From Odontocerum albicorne (Eukaryota; Arthropoda; Insecta; Trichoptera; Odontoceridae), in assembly GCA_949825065.1 (NCBI GenBank), contig OX463862.1, forward strand, positions 17,085,246 through 17,149,245: a stretch of 64,000 nucleotides of DNA, read 5' to 3'. The translations under genes were made by a program, and so were the position numbers. Shown in pieces: positions 24,178 through 35,405 of this stretch (the stretch's first letter is position 1; the number at the start of each line of letters is the position of its first letter). The notes beneath the pieces were generated by a model that ran no database searches, was not told the origin of the DNA, and worked only from the letters and a program-made list of their open reading frames with translations.

Positions 24178-24382
24178 GGACGACCTCCGTGGCCTGGTGG
24201 TAAGACACTTGTCTGCCGATCCGGAGGTTGCGGGTTCGATCCCCGCTGGAATCCAGATTTTTTAAATAGGATTCCAGTCTGGTTAACACTTAGGGCCTAT
24301 AAAAACATCTTTCTGGTTGGTTGGAAGAGATTGCCACATGACAATAAACTCGCCAGGTTAAAAAAAATAAAAAAATAAAATA
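24178..24382 (+). repeat. SINE-A, best-preserved tRNA-like head
   Basis: Box A TGGCCTGGTGGTAAGAC starts at 24190 and box B GGTTCGATCCC lies at 24233-24243, 43 bp apart as in tRNA-derived SINEs. The body follows (ATTCCAGTCTGGTTAACACT, TGGAAGAGATTGCCACATG), then an A-rich tail. It is not a functional tRNA gene because no acceptor-stem pairing is retained. Confidence 0.85.
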
Positions 24383-24977
24383 AAGGGTATGGACTGAAAA
24401 CAAATATAATGTCCTCGTGGCCGCGCTCACCCTATATTAGTGGGGTGTATCTCGGCCAGGGGGATATTATGAGATGAGTCCAGGCCTTTTGAAAGCTTGT
24501 CTCTTAAATGTATTTTCTGCTATTTATCTTGAGATATATGTATGTGTATATGCGATTTTGGAACGTATCTAAATATATACAAACATATTATGTTGGTATC
24601 AATAAACTTATATTTATATTTTTTTTCGAAAAAAAACCTGAAAACCAGCTTACTCATCCAAGCTTTAAGTTATCTGGATTGTTTTCGTTGTGAATTTAAA
24701 AAAAAAACTAGTATTTTCTTTTGTCGTGAAAGAACCCACGCTAGATTTTTTGACATCTCTCGACAAAATTAATAGTTTTAGTTGTAAACTTTTCTACAGC
24801 ATAATGAATGCGCAAGCTAACATTAATTAAGTCAGAAATCTCGAGGAACAAAGGTCGCTGTAGTATTTAGAAGACATGCTAATTATATTCTTGTACACAT
24901 TCCGTCAGGCGATATCCTTGAAGGGGTCTAGTCCAGGAGACCTTCAAACTTTTCCGAAATAAAATATTCCCCTATCA

Positions 24978-25205
24978 ACTACGAATAGAACTTCGTGGCT
25001 TAGTTGATAAGACGTCTGTCTTCCACTCCATGTGTTGCAGGTTTAAATTATATTGGTACGCAGATTTTTCTCAAAAAAGATTCCTATTTAGTTTTCACTT
25101 GAGGCTTGTTTAACACCTTTCTGGTTAACCGGAAGAAATTGTCATAAGGCCGCAGTTTGTACCTTATACAACGAAAGTGTAATATATACATTCTTATATA
25201 CAATT
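24978..25205 (+). repeat. SINE-A copy (right arm)
   Basis: Mirror image of the copy at 20497-20724: GTGGCTTAGTTGATAAGACG head and CAACGAAAGTGTAATA tail. Direct orientation. Confidence 0.7.
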
Positions 25206-25736
25206 ATTCTTCAAAAGGTAACCAAACCACCTAAACCTTCCTTCTTTAAGCCTGCCTATAGAACCTCTCTCCTACAAATAGTTATCCCATAACCCAGAGA
25301 TTGTCAAATTGTTCGTCTCAGCGCCTTGAAGCTAATCGATTTATTACCAGGAGCAGCATAATTCCAGGCGATCTTAATTCAAAACATTTATCGCAGGACA
25401 CAAGGATAAGAAGTAACATCTATTATTTCAAGACCCATTCCGAACCCAATCTCCATCTGAGTTTATATCGGTAGAGGAAAAGAGTTATTGCACTGTCTTG
25501 CAACAGTACATTTATACCAAAATTAGTCAGTATGGAACTGGTAAAGATTTGGATATCATTAAACAATGAATATCTTTTGCTGAGTGCTAAAGTTGATTCC
25601 ATTTGAGACGATTTACCTCTGCAGCTGCTGAATTTTGACAAATATTTCGAATATTACTCGAACAATTCAACGTGGAAGAGAAAACGATGGTGTCTGTATC
25701 TTGTTTTATTTCCATTTTCAATAGAAACTATTTCAT
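25206..25736. other. Palindrome right arm, unrecognised
   Basis: Mirror of 19966-20496. Confidence 0.4.
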
Positions 25737-26084
25737 CATCGTCATAGCTTAGCCTCATAGTCGAGGATCCCCTCACTGAAATGGAAGATGTGCCGTGGAG
25801 TTTTCATCTCATTCTTCTTTTTTAAGTGAGGGAACCGTTGCTCATCAGCAAACTCACCGGTCACACCGCTGTACTGGATCTATTAGCACACCTGATATGA
25901 GACGATCGGAGCACAACGGCATGTTTTTTTTAAAGAATATATATGACCGAAGTCATAGGTATTCATATGTTTTCGAATACTAAGCGGAAAAAATGTCTGT
26001 GTCATTCGAGGAGAGTAGCACATCGCGGGGTTCGAACTGGCGATTTTCTGTACGGAAGTCCAGTGAGTTACAACGCGGCCATGC
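25737..26084 (-). repeat. SINE-B copy (right arm)
   Basis: Mirror of 19618-19965. The tRNA-like head lies at the right side, read on the minus strand. Confidence 0.75.
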
Positions 26085-26654
26085 ATCTCACAAATAGGAA
26101 CCTCAGAAACGATGTGGTGGCTTACTCATTCTACTAAAAGCTAAGTTTTTTTAGGTCGCTGTATTAAACTCTTTATATACAATACTAAGAGCACCGTGGA
26201 ACGAAAATTTTTTAATACCACTGCTCTATTCGAAAATTATTTTCTTTCTTGTGCCAGATACTACCACAAGAATCACATTTCCATCGCATTTATTCTGCTA
26301 TTACCCATTTCAATATCCAAACTTCGGTAGAAATGCGTGCACTAAAAATAGTACATAGGGGGATAATATATGATATACCACGAAATTGAGCGATTATGCA
26401 TCTCACAAAGAGGAACCTCAGAAACTATGTGGTGACTCACTCATTCCACTAAAAGCTACGTTTTTTGTAGGTTGCTGTATAAAACTCTTTATATACTAAG
26501 AGCATCGTGGAACGAAAATGTTTGAATACCACTGCACTATCCGAAAATTATTTTCTTTCTAATGCCAGATACTACCACAAGAATCACATTTCCATCGCAT
26601 TTATTCTGCTATTATCCATATCAATATCTAAACTTCGGTAGAAATGCGTGCACT

Positions 26655-27293
26655 AAAAATAGTACATGGGGTAATAATATATGATGTACCACGAAATTGA
26701 GTGATTATGCTTGAAAGGGAACTTTAAAAATAGTACATGGGGGAATATTATATGATGTACCACGAAATTGAGTGATTATGCTTGAAAGGGAACTTTAAAA
26801 ATAGTACATGGGGGAATAATATATGATGTACCACGAAATTGAGTGATTATGCTTGAAAGGGAACTTTAAAAATAGTACGTGGGGGAATAATATATGATGT
26901 ACCATGAAATTGAGTGATTATGCTTGAAAGGGAACTTTAAAAATAGTACGTGGGGCAATAATATATGATGTACCATGAAATTGAGTGATTATGCTTGAAA
27001 GGGAACTTTAAAAATAGTACATGGGGGAATAATATATGATGTACCACGAAATTGAGTGATTATGCTTGAAAGGGAACTTTAAAAATAGTACGTGGGGGAA
27101 TAATATATGATGTACCACGAAATTGAGTGATTATGCTTGAAAGGGAACTTTAAAATTAGTACATGGGGGAATAATATATGATGTACCACGAAATTGAGTG
27201 ATTATGCTTGAAAGGGAACTTTAAAAATAGTACATGGGGGAATAATATATGATGTACCACGAAATTGAGTGATTATGCTTGAAAGGGAACTTT
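26655..27293. repeat. Nine-copy 71-bp minisatellite (right arm)
   Basis: Mirror of 18409-19047, with the same unit-specific variants at the mirrored positions (for example the GGGGCAATAAT unit and the single AAAATTAGTACATG unit). Confidence 0.97.
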
Positions 27294-27590
27294 AAACTGA
27301 TGTATTGATTAAGATGAATAAAATCACTCTATGATGGTTTAGCCATATGGAAGAATAAATAGAGAAATACTATCAAAACAAAAATACCGTGCAAATGTGA
27401 ATGGAAGGCGTGGTAGAAGACTAATAAATATGTAGTTTGATCAAGGAAATTACATTTTTAAGGTTGGAAATGTTAAAAGTAATAAAAATCGTAGTTGGAT
27501 GAGGTTTATGGGCATAGAAGAGGTCTGGTGATCTATCTTCTCTGCCTAACCCGATAGGGAAACAGTATGATGTTAAATATGTATGATTCG
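27294..27590 (+). mobile_element. LINE-A 3' fragment (right arm)
   Basis: Mirror of 18112-18408, in direct orientation: GATGGTTTAGCCATATGGAA (HVERM region), GGTTTATGGGCATAGAAGAG, then CTCTGCCTAACCCGATAGGG. Confidence 0.65.
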
Positions 27591-28028
27591 ATTCTCCTAC
27601 CACTTTTTTAGTACTTTTGTAGATTTTGTAATTAATTTAATGGGAATTTCAGTATAAAAGGATACAGACGTTTGATATAAATATAATTAAGAAAAATAAA
27701 GTTTGGCAATTCACTAAATTATTAAATTATTTCTTTCCATTAAATAAAAAATCGTCTTAAATAAATCATTTTGCACAGTATTTGCATGTTTTGTCACTAA
27801 ATTAATATCTTAACGATATGTTTAAATTAAAAACATTATGAATATTCATACAAGTTTTTTTAAACACAGTGAAAAACTGTTTGTGCGGTATTCCTTAAGT
27901 GTTTTTTAGAACACTTAATGTATATTTATTTTGTTACTCCGCAATTTTTTTCAAAGTTTTAATTTTTTACAATAAAATATGCAAATCATTTTACAGCTTA
28001 ACTAGGCGTATGCCCATCGAGTCAGGTA
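27591..28028. other. Palindrome right arm, unrecognised AT-rich stretch
   Basis: Mirror of 17674-18111. Confidence 0.4.
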
Positions 28029-28531
28029 GTTTACATTAAACAAATTAAGGAAAAGTATACCAAACGATTGTTAGACCCGCAATCCTCTATGGCTCCGAAT
28101 GCTGGACGATGTATAACTCTTACTTCAGGCAACTAGAAACTGCTGAAATGCGCATGCTAAGATGGTCAGCTGGTGTGTCCCTAAGAGACAAAATAAAAAG
28201 TTCACATATTCGTGATAGCCTAGGTGTTACAGACATCACCAGTAAGATGGAGGAGAGGCGATTGAGATGGTGTGGGCACGTTGGACGCAGAACACCCTAT
28301 CACATTGTGAATCAGGCAATCTCCATGGATCTTCCTCGAATAACAACCAGAGAAAGACCAAATAATTCATGGGTGGTGCAAAAAGATAACCTGATGCAGA
28401 GGCACGGCCTGGGGGACGTAGTCCAGGAAAGAAGAGCATACAACCTGAGGACGAGGAGAGCTGACCCCAACAGTCTTCGCAGACAGTGAGTTGGGATTGA
28501 GCCAGGGAGAAAAAGTTTACATTAAACAAAT
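28029..28531 (+). mobile_element. LINE-D fragment with target-site duplication (right arm)
   Basis: Mirror of 17171-17673. The open frame 28109-28489 encodes MEERRLRWCGHVGRRTPYHI and neighbouring residues in direct orientation. The flanking 17-bp direct repeats GTTTACATTAAACAAAT are intact. Confidence 0.85.
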
Positions 28532-28545
28532 ATTGTAATTTATTT

Positions 28546-28640
28546 TTAACAAACACTGTTTATTCCACTTTTTTGTGACGGTATAACCCTACCGGTTTCA
28601 AGGCTTTCACCTCATGTATAAACAACATATTAAACAAATA
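28546..28640 (-). repeat. Dispersed repeat family D, inverted copy at palindrome edge
   Basis: ACACTGTTTATTCCACTTTT, then GACGGTATAACCCTACCGGT, matches the complement of 30205-30300. It begins immediately outside the right arm. Confidence 0.7.
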
Positions 28641-28791
28641 ATAAACATAAAAGTTTTCATAAAACAAAAAATAAAAAAATAAAGAATTCTTTAACTTTTA
28701 ATAACATAAAGTATAAAAAAATAAAATTAGTTTAAAAAATGTGTACAAGAAATCAGAAATCATAAATTTAAAAAACTCCACCCCCTACATA

Positions 28792-29740
28792 CGAGGCGTA
28801 TCCAGAAAGTAAGTGTACTAAGGCTCTCACGACCGGATGGATTTTATTTTCGACATGTTGGCTACACTTCCGTGCAGCCTGACCCTTCCCCTCCGCAACG
28901 AGACCGGTTCGAGGTCATTACGTTGACAACACGTTTCGTGAAAAATGTCAATCCAATCTCCCGCCAAGTGCGAAATACGCGGCGTCATCCGTTATCTCGT
29001 TTGGAAGGGAAAACCTCCGGTTGAGGTTTATAATGAGGTGAAAACTGCATATGGTGATAAAGCTATGAATCGTACGAGTGTGTACAAGTGGTGTCGCGAG
29101 TTTAAAAACGGTCGTACGTCTGTGCATGATGATCAGAGGAGCGGTAGACCTTCAATTGTGACTGACGAAATTGTTTTGGGACTGTCTTGACAGTCAATTA
29201 TGCCTTGGCATAATTTTAATTGAATATATGCCTCAAGGGGAGACCATCAACTCTGCAAGATACAGTGAGACCCTAAAAAAATTGCGGAGAGCGATTAAGA
29301 ACAAGAAGAGAGGCATGCTGACAAAGGGAGTCTGCCTGCTGCACGACAATGCAAGACCACACACGGCCAACGCCACGAAGGAACTGCTCGCCTCGTTTAA
29401 ATGGGATGTCCTGAACCATCCCGCGCATTTCCCTGACCTAGCACCTTCAGATTACTATCTCTTTACCTCCCTGAAGCTGCACATGGGTGGAAAAAGGTTT
29501 TCAACCGACGAGGAGGTAAAGGAGGAGATGGAGAAGTGGACGGAGGGGTTGGCGGGAAACTACTTCGAGGAAGGAATCAAAAAGTTGATACCCCGCTTCA
29601 CCGCCTACATTGAGAGGAATGGCGACTATGTCGAAAAATAGCTTACATATGTACTACGGTAACCACGTATTTTTTTTGTTTAAATAAAAAAAATTGTAAC
29701 CTACAAAAATTCAGTACACTTAGTTTCTGGATATGCCTCG
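28792..29740 (+). mobile_element. Second mariner, internally deleted, 949 bp
   Basis: Ends CGAGGCGTATCCAGAAAGTA and its near-complement (two mismatches over about 28 bp) are flanked by TA at 28790-28791 and 29741-29742. It is roughly 340 bp shorter than a full mariner. The internal deletion removes the middle of the transposase. It belongs to a different mariner lineage from the copy at 4370. Confidence 0.92.
28945..29641 (+). pseudogene. Mariner transposase, deleted and frameshifted
   Basis: The first part (28945-29190) encodes the N-terminal HTH region, including RGVIRYLVWKGKPPVEVYNE and DDQRSGRPSIVTDEIV, and ends in a stop just after the junction. The second part, in another frame to the stop at 29641, resumes at YMPQGETINSARYSETLKKL. 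It keeps D2 (LLHDNARPHTA) and D3 (FPDLAPSDYYLF), then FEEGIKKLIPRFTAYIERNG. The first catalytic aspartate (DEKW-type block) lies in the deleted part. The DD34D spacing of the remaining acids fits mariner. It cannot encode an active enzyme, but the TIRs could still be mobilised in trans. Confidence 0.92.
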
Positions 29741-29742
29741 TA

Positions 29743-30204
29743 CATAAAAAAGTATTTAAATAAGAAATTTATATTTTCCAAATAAATATTTCTAATTAAA
29801 ATTTTATTCATCCTCGCTTCACATGTTTGTTCCTTCCCACGAGGTTGTCGACAAGGAATGCCATTCCGCCTGTAGAGAGCCTCGAGATTGGAGGAAAAAA
29901 ATATTGTAATTAGTTGAAATATACAGAACGACATTTTTGACTTCCAGTACGACATTTTTGAAATTTTACCCTTTTAATGGAAAAGTAATCAATTCATCAA
30001 GTATACGTATATAACAATGCAAAAAGGCTTCATTTTGTGGATGTTAAGAGTCACTCAAGTTAAACAACTTGAATCCCAAGCAATTACACATCAAATTCAA
30101 ATCCCATCATAGTCTATACAACCACATAAAAATAACATCAAACAACTCCTATTAATACGCTCTATATCCACATTAATCAATCACTAACATACATTGTTAA
30201 GGCA
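29743..30204. other. No feature recognised
   Basis: AT-rich, stops in all frames. Confidence 0.4.
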
Positions 30205-30300
30205 TTAGTCTTGTTTGTGCACCCTGATGATAAGGTGAAACCGGTAGGGTTATACCGTTATAAAAAGTGGAATAAACAATGTTTGATAAAAACAAATAAC
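30205..30300 (+). repeat. Dispersed repeat family D
   Basis: It contains GCACCCTGATGATAAGGTGA, then AACCGGTAGGGTTATACCGT and GTGGAATAAACAATGTTTGA. It is the cleanest copy of the family here. Confidence 0.7.
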
Positions 30301-30344
30301 AATACCTATATGGATATTTTCAAAAGTTTCTCACTCCTTGCTTT

Positions 30345-30405
30345 GATAATAATAAAAGGACGATTTACAAAGCGCCATTTAGATAACAGACTCTCAAACA
30401 AATTA
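30345..30405 (-). mobile_element. LINE-C 3' tip, inverted
   Basis: AATAATAAAAGGACGATTTA followed by AAAGCGCC-TTTAGA matches the complement of LINE-C tails (GCTATATAAA-TGTCCTTTTATT). Confidence 0.5.
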
Positions 30406-30869
30406 AAATTTAAAATACTAATTCGTTTTAAAAACCATAAGTTCAAGAAAATTTCCAGCACAAGTATTAATATGACTAGTTATACAATCATATAAAATTG
30501 CTTAAACAGAATATTTAAACAAATATTCTTCAATCAGTACTATGTTAGATATATGAATCAATCAGTTATTTCAAAATGTCCGGAGAGAATTATTCTAATT
30601 TAACGGATCACTACTGTATGAGTACGAAAATTCTAAAAGAAAACAAAGGACGATAAATGCGTAATTCCACTGCAGTACTTATTATAATTTCAAATAATTC
30701 ATACATTATGTATTATATTTTTATATTTTATTACAACAGGAAGAAAATCACGCAATGTTTAATATCAAAATTCTATTTTGGTCGCGATACGTAGGCCATT
30801 AATTTGTTTTGTTTTTGTTTGCATATCATTATTTCTGTTTTTATTTCTCCAGAGACCTTGGATAAAGGA

Positions 30870-31718
30870 ATTTTATTTTTCTTTTATAGTAAGGAATTTT
30901 TCTAGTACTTTCTTCATTATAACGTTCTGTTAAAAACGTTATTAATAATTGAAGGAATTTATTTTGTTTTCCTAATGAGTATTTTCCTATTTTAATACTA
31001 AACATGTCCTTTTCTTCATTATCACGTTATGTAAAAAATATTATTAACAATTGAAGGAGTATCTTTTGTTTTCCTTATGAGTATTTTCCTATTTTAATAC
31101 TAAATGTGTCCTTTTCTTCATTATCACGTTATGTCAGAAATGTTAATAACAATTGAAGGAGTATCTTTTGTTTTCCTAATGAGTATTTTCCTATTTTAAT
31201 ACTAAATGTGTCCTTTTCTTCATTATCACGTTATGTCAGAAATGTTATTAACAATTGAAAGAATTTCTTTTGTTTTCCTAATGAGTATTTTCCTATTTTA
31301 ATACTAAACATGTCCTTTTCTTCATTATCACGTTATGTAAAAAATATTATTAACAATTGAAGGAGTATCTTTTGTTTTCCTAATGAGTATTTTCCTATTT
31401 TAATACTAAATGTGTCCTTTTCTTCATTATCACGTTATGTCAGAAATGTTATTAACAATTGAAAGAATTTCTTTTGTTTTCCTAATGAGTATTTTCCTAT
31501 TTTAATACTAAATGTGTAACTTCCTTCATTATCACGTCATGTCAAAAATCTTATTAACAATTGAAAGAATTTCTTTTGTTTTCTTAATGAGTATTTTCTT
31601 ATTTTAATACTAAACGTGGCCTTTTCTTCATTATCACGTTATGTCAAAAATGTTATTAATAATTGAAGGAATTTCTTTTGTTTTCCTAATGAGTATTTTC
31701 CTATTATAATACTAAATA
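30870..31718. repeat. Eight-copy 102-bp tandem array
   Basis: CCTAATGAGTATTTTCC recurs at 30971, 31073, 31175, 31277, 31379, 31481, 31583 and 31685, exactly 102 bp apart. Units are 90% or more alike by eye. AT-rich and noncoding. Confidence 0.96.
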
Positions 31719-31864
31719 TGTTTAGCTTTATATTTTTTCTACCCACAACTTTAGTGCGACAGGAAACAAGGTCAATGGAACATTGAGTGTTATATAAAAA
31801 GTAACAGCATTATATAAAAAAAGTTGCAAAAATACACAGGTACCGAATCCAAAGGTGCGAAAAA

Positions 31865-32345
31865 TTCAGGCAGTGAAACGAAACGGGGTTGTTATTACGA
31901 CAGAAGTTTGAGTACTTGGCAGGGGGTTAAGTTGTAATAAAAAATTGTGTGAACTCTTAAGTGTGGTGTGTTTTTTTTATGATTGTAACATATATTAGAA
32001 TACTGTGAGATAATCTATTGATTTATTTTAAATTATAAAGTACACCAGGGGTTTATTCGCGTGATATATTATATACATATAATTCAGTCTACCAACTTAC
32101 AAAGTTGATGAGAATAATCGGTAAAAAAGCATTAACTTATTTTTTAATGTTTACATGCCCTCAGTAAAATACCAGCAACAACCTAACATAGTTTACTAGG
32201 AACATGACAAATGAAAGGCAGCAAACCGATATCCATAAACATCGAGTGTCCTCTTTTAAAAATATCTGTTTTTTGGTATTTTGCAGTTTATATTGTTTTT
32301 CATAAATTGTCCATTCGTAAAATTCCTTATCATGTAAAAAAAATA
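31865..32345 (+). repeat. Dispersed repeat family C, diverged long copy
   Basis: It shares GGTTGTTATTACGACAG, TTTGAGTACTTGG, then CCCTCAGTAAAATACCAGCA and GTTTACTAGGAACATGACAA with 46610-47155. The two copies define a ~500-bp element. Confidence 0.6.
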
Positions 32346-32384
32346 GTGTATTAGTGTCCCTCCTGATGTATGAAAATGATACTT

Positions 32385-32830
32385 ATTCTTGACAAATGGA
32401 TGAAAGTAAGATTAAATCTATGGGGGCACTAAGAAAACATTGTGAAGTCTCAATGAATAAAAGAAGGTGGAATGCAGACATCAGGAATGAATGCATGGAG
32501 AAAATGGTTGCTTTAAGTAAGATGACGAGTTTGAAAATGTGGTAAAAATAAATGACGAAAAAATGACTAAGCGAGTATACAAGTCAGAAGAGTAAGATGT
32601 GAGTGGAAGAGAGATACACAGTAAAACGTGGCTGAAAAAAGTTAACCAAATTTTGCTGAAGGTAAAGTGAGAATCATGAACAATACAAGATTATGCATAA
32701 CGAGATATATGAATGTGGAGTGAGTGAAAGTTGTGTGCTTTGATAGAAAATTTTAAAATCTGTTTTTTTCTGTACTCCACAAAGGACATGGTGGGATTAT
32801 ATGTTATGTTAGACAACTTTGGTCTCGTGT
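32385..32830 (+). mobile_element. LINE-A 3' remnant
   Basis: A diverged string of LINE-A landmarks: ATGACTAAGCGAGTATACAA, GATGTGAGTGGAAGAGAGAT, AACGTGGCTGAAAAAAGTTA, and a final GGTGGGATTATATGTTATG. All frames are broken. Confidence 0.5.
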
Positions 32831-33047
32831 CATTAAATAAATAAATAAACTGCCAAAAATTTCATTTTACCAATTTATGTATTAATCCTCTAATTAACTG
32901 CTTTTTTTGTCATCCAGCCATCGATAGTGTTTTTTCGACATTATATAGCCATATATATGATAAATTGAACGAAAATGACGTGGATATTTTAACACAAATT
33001 GACATTTATAAATTGTTTTCACTTGTTATATGTAATAATGAAAATTA

Positions 33048-34955
33048 CAGGCGAACCTCGACTTTCGCACATTCGACTTTCGCACAATTCGCTATTTCGC
33101 ACATTTTTGAAAAATAGTTTTTTAATTATTTTTTTCCCGAAATAATGCAAAAATGTTTTGTTTCCCTGTTGCACCATGAAACGCTTATGAGCCCAGTCCG
33201 CACTGTGAAAAGTGTTATGTCCTGTTCGCACATATGTTCGCACATATGCATTAACATACGAGAGCGAGCGAATCAAACGCATGCATTTGAATTTACTAAT
33301 TTGTACACACTCCCGTCTGATCTCGACAGGTTCAGTCTTGCGTTAGCATACGCACAGATGAATTGTTCTGCGAGTTTTGTTTCAAATATTACGTACCCGT
33401 TTTAACATAATTTATTTTGGGAGAAGTTGTACAGTAGTAATATTAAATAAATTATTTTGTTTAAAAAATAAAAAAAAAATAAAAGTTTTAACATGAGTGA
33501 GAAACGAAAAAACTGTGAAGTAAATATAGCTAAAAAAAAACCAAGAACCCATAAACTTCATACAATCGAAACGAAGATGGATATAATAAAACGATCTGAA
33601 AATGGAGAGTCGTTTGCTTCAATTGGCCGATCGTATGATATAAACAGGTCTACGATATGTTCGATATTAAAGAATAAAAATAAAATTAAGGAATATGTAA
33701 AAAATTGTGGAAATATATCATCAAAAATTGTTTCCAAAAAGCACGGCATAGTAATGGATGAAATGGAGAAATCTTTGATGTATTGGATTAGTGACCAAAA
33801 TCAAAAAGACGTACCTCTGAGTACTTCGGAGATTCAAGCTAGGGCTATTAGCTTGCATAATGATTGGAAGGCTAGACTAAAAAATGATTCTGACACGGTG
33901 TTTCATGCAAGTAACGGCTGGTTTTCAAATTTTAAAACAAGGTATTCTTTACGCAATATTAAATTCACCGGAGAATCAGCTGATGCGGATAAAGATGCTG
34001 CAAAAGACTTTATTCCGTCACTGTCCAAAATTATTGAAGATGGAGAATATACCTCTAGTCAAATATTCAATGTAGATGAGACTGGTTTATTTTGGAAGAA
34101 GATGCCTAATCGTACATTCTTATCAAAGGATGAATCAGTTGCGCCTGGCCATAAACCTTCTAAAAACCGATTGACATTGCTTCTTGGTGGAAATTTAGCT
34201 GGTGATTTAAAATTGAAGCCATTGTTAGTTTATCAAGCAGAAAATCCTAGAGCATTGAAAGGGAAAGATAAAAAATTGCTTCACGTCATTTGGAAATCCA
34301 ATAAAAAAGCCTGGGTTACCGCTTTAATATTTAAAGATTGGTTTACTTCACATTTTGTACCAGCAGTAAAACATTATTGTGAAGTTAATAATTTACCATT
34401 TAAAGCATTATTAATCTTAGATAATGCTCCAGGACACCCAAAATCTCTACAAAATTTATACCCAGAAATCAATGTAGTGTTTCTTCCCCCCAATACTACG
34501 TGTCTCATACAACCCATGGACCAAACGGTGATAGCTACGTTTAAACGATATTATATGCGGTCGATCATGAATCAGGCCATCAAGGCAACTGAAATGGAAG
34601 GTGGGCCCACATTAATAGATTTCTGGAAAAATTATAACATATGGAATGCAATAAATAATATTGGAGATGCATGGGCTGAAATAAAAGAGTCAACAATGAA
34701 AGGTTCGTGGAAGCAACTATGCCCACAGATGATGAGTGATTTTCAAAATTTTGATGATACCCCAGAAACCATAACTCTTGAAATAGTTCACCTGATGAAT
34801 GAACTAAGCCTTGAAGTCAATAGCGAAGATGTTAATGAATTGATAGAATCACATTCTGAACCATTGTCAAATGAATTTCTTATGGATCGTCACGAGAATG
34901 AAAATTCTAGTACATTTTCAGGAACCAATTATGTGCGAAAGTCGAGGTTCGCCTG
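33048..34955 (+). mobile_element. Tigger/pogo-type DNA transposon, 1908 bp
   Basis: Perfect 25-bp terminal inverted repeats at 33048-33072 and 34931-34955 begin CAGGCGAACCTCGACTTTCG, similar to known Tigger ends. TA duplications flank them (33046-33047, 34956-34957). TTCGCAC motifs repeat below the left terminus. The transposase frame reaches the right TIR, so the usual 3' untranslated part is absent. Confidence 0.95.
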
Positions 34956-35001
34956 TATACATTTAACATATGTGTTTATACAAAAATTTAAATACTCATA
35001 A
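33493..35001 (+). CDS. Tigger/pogo transposase (CENP-B-like), DD32D, C-terminus altered
   Basis: A 502-residue open frame from ATG 33493. Residues ~20-65 form a CENP-B/psq-type HTH (HTIETKMDIIKRSENGESFA, then IGRSYDINRSTICSIL). Residues ~80-150 form a second CENP-B-type HTH (SLMYWISDQNQKDVPLSTSE, NGWFSNFKTRYSLRNIKF). The DDE_1 core has D195 (NVDETGLFW), D310 (LILDNAPGHP) and D343 (TTCLIQPMDQ), i.e. DD32D as in Tigger elements. No internal stop or frameshift occurs. Oddly, the frame has no stop before the right TIR: the last ~25 residues come from the TIR and then from host minisatellite DNA (IHLTYVFIQKFKYS). The native C-terminal end was probably removed by a small deletion. The catalytic region looks intact, so the protein could still bind DNA; its activity is uncertain. 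Confidence 0.93.
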   Translation: MSEKRKNCEVNIAKKKPRTHKLHTIETKMDIIKRSENGESFASIGRSYDINRSTICSILKNKNKIKEYVKNCGNISSKIVSKKHGIVMDEMEKSLMYWISDQNQKDVPLSTSEIQARAISLHNDWKARLKNDSDTVFHASNGWFSNFKTRYSLRNIKFTGESADADKDAAKDFIPSLSKIIEDGEYTSSQIFNVDETGLFWKKMPNRTFLSKDESVAPGHKPSKNRLTLLLGGNLAGDLKLKPLLVYQAENPRALKGKDKKLLHVIWKSNKKAWVTALIFKDWFTSHFVPAVKHYCEVNNLPFKALLILDNAPGHPKSLQNLYPEINVVFLPPNTTCLIQPMDQTVIATFKRYYMRSIMNQAIKATEMEGGPTLIDFWKNYNIWNAINNIGDAWAEIKESTMKGSWKQLCPQMMSDFQNFDDTPETITLEIVHLMNELSLEVNSEDVNELIESHSEPLSNEFLMDRHENENSSTFSGTNYVRKSRFACIHLTYVFIQKFKYS

Positions 35002-35405
35002 TTTCTATGTGTATGTACAAAAATTTAGATACCCATAATTTTTATGTGTATGCACAAAAATTTAGATACTCATAATTTCTATGTGTATGTACAAAAATTA
35101 AGATACGCATAATTTTTGTGTATGTACAAAAATTCAGATATTCATAATTTATATGTGTATGTACAAAAATTAAAATCCTCATATTTTTTATGTGTGTGTA
35201 CAAAAATTAAGATACTCATAATTTCTATGTGTTTGTACAAAAATTAAAATACTCATAATTTTTATGTGTGTGTACAAAAATTAAGATACTCATAATTTCT
35301 ATGTGTATGTACAAAAATTAAAATACTCATAATTTTTATGTGTGTGTACAAAAATTAAGATACTCATAATTTCTATGTGTTTGTACAAAAAATTAGATAC
35401 TCATA
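34965..35405. repeat. 37-bp minisatellite next to Tigger
   Basis: Units like AATACTCATAATTTCTATGT plus GTATGTACAAAAATT repeat about every 37 bp, roughly 12 times, starting right after the transposon's right end. Confidence 0.93.

Larger units (their letters stand above)
24554..28545 (-). repeat. Right arm of giant inverted repeat, 3992 bp
   Basis: Reverse complement of 17157-21148. It carries mirrored copies of the LINE-D fragment, LINE-A fragment, 71-bp array, 311-bp duplication, SINE-B and SINE-A. Its outer edge meets a family-D repeat at 28546. Confidence 0.96.

Noticed and set aside
24178..24260. tRNA gene
   Set aside because: Boxes A and B are present but acceptor-stem pairing is lacking and a SINE body follows; the same head recurs in many copies.
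17157..28545. Palindrome as a Maverick/Polinton or foldback transposon
   Set aside because: No polymerase, integrase or capsid genes in the spacer, no terminal motif and no clear target duplication at the outer ends; arms contain older unrelated insertions.
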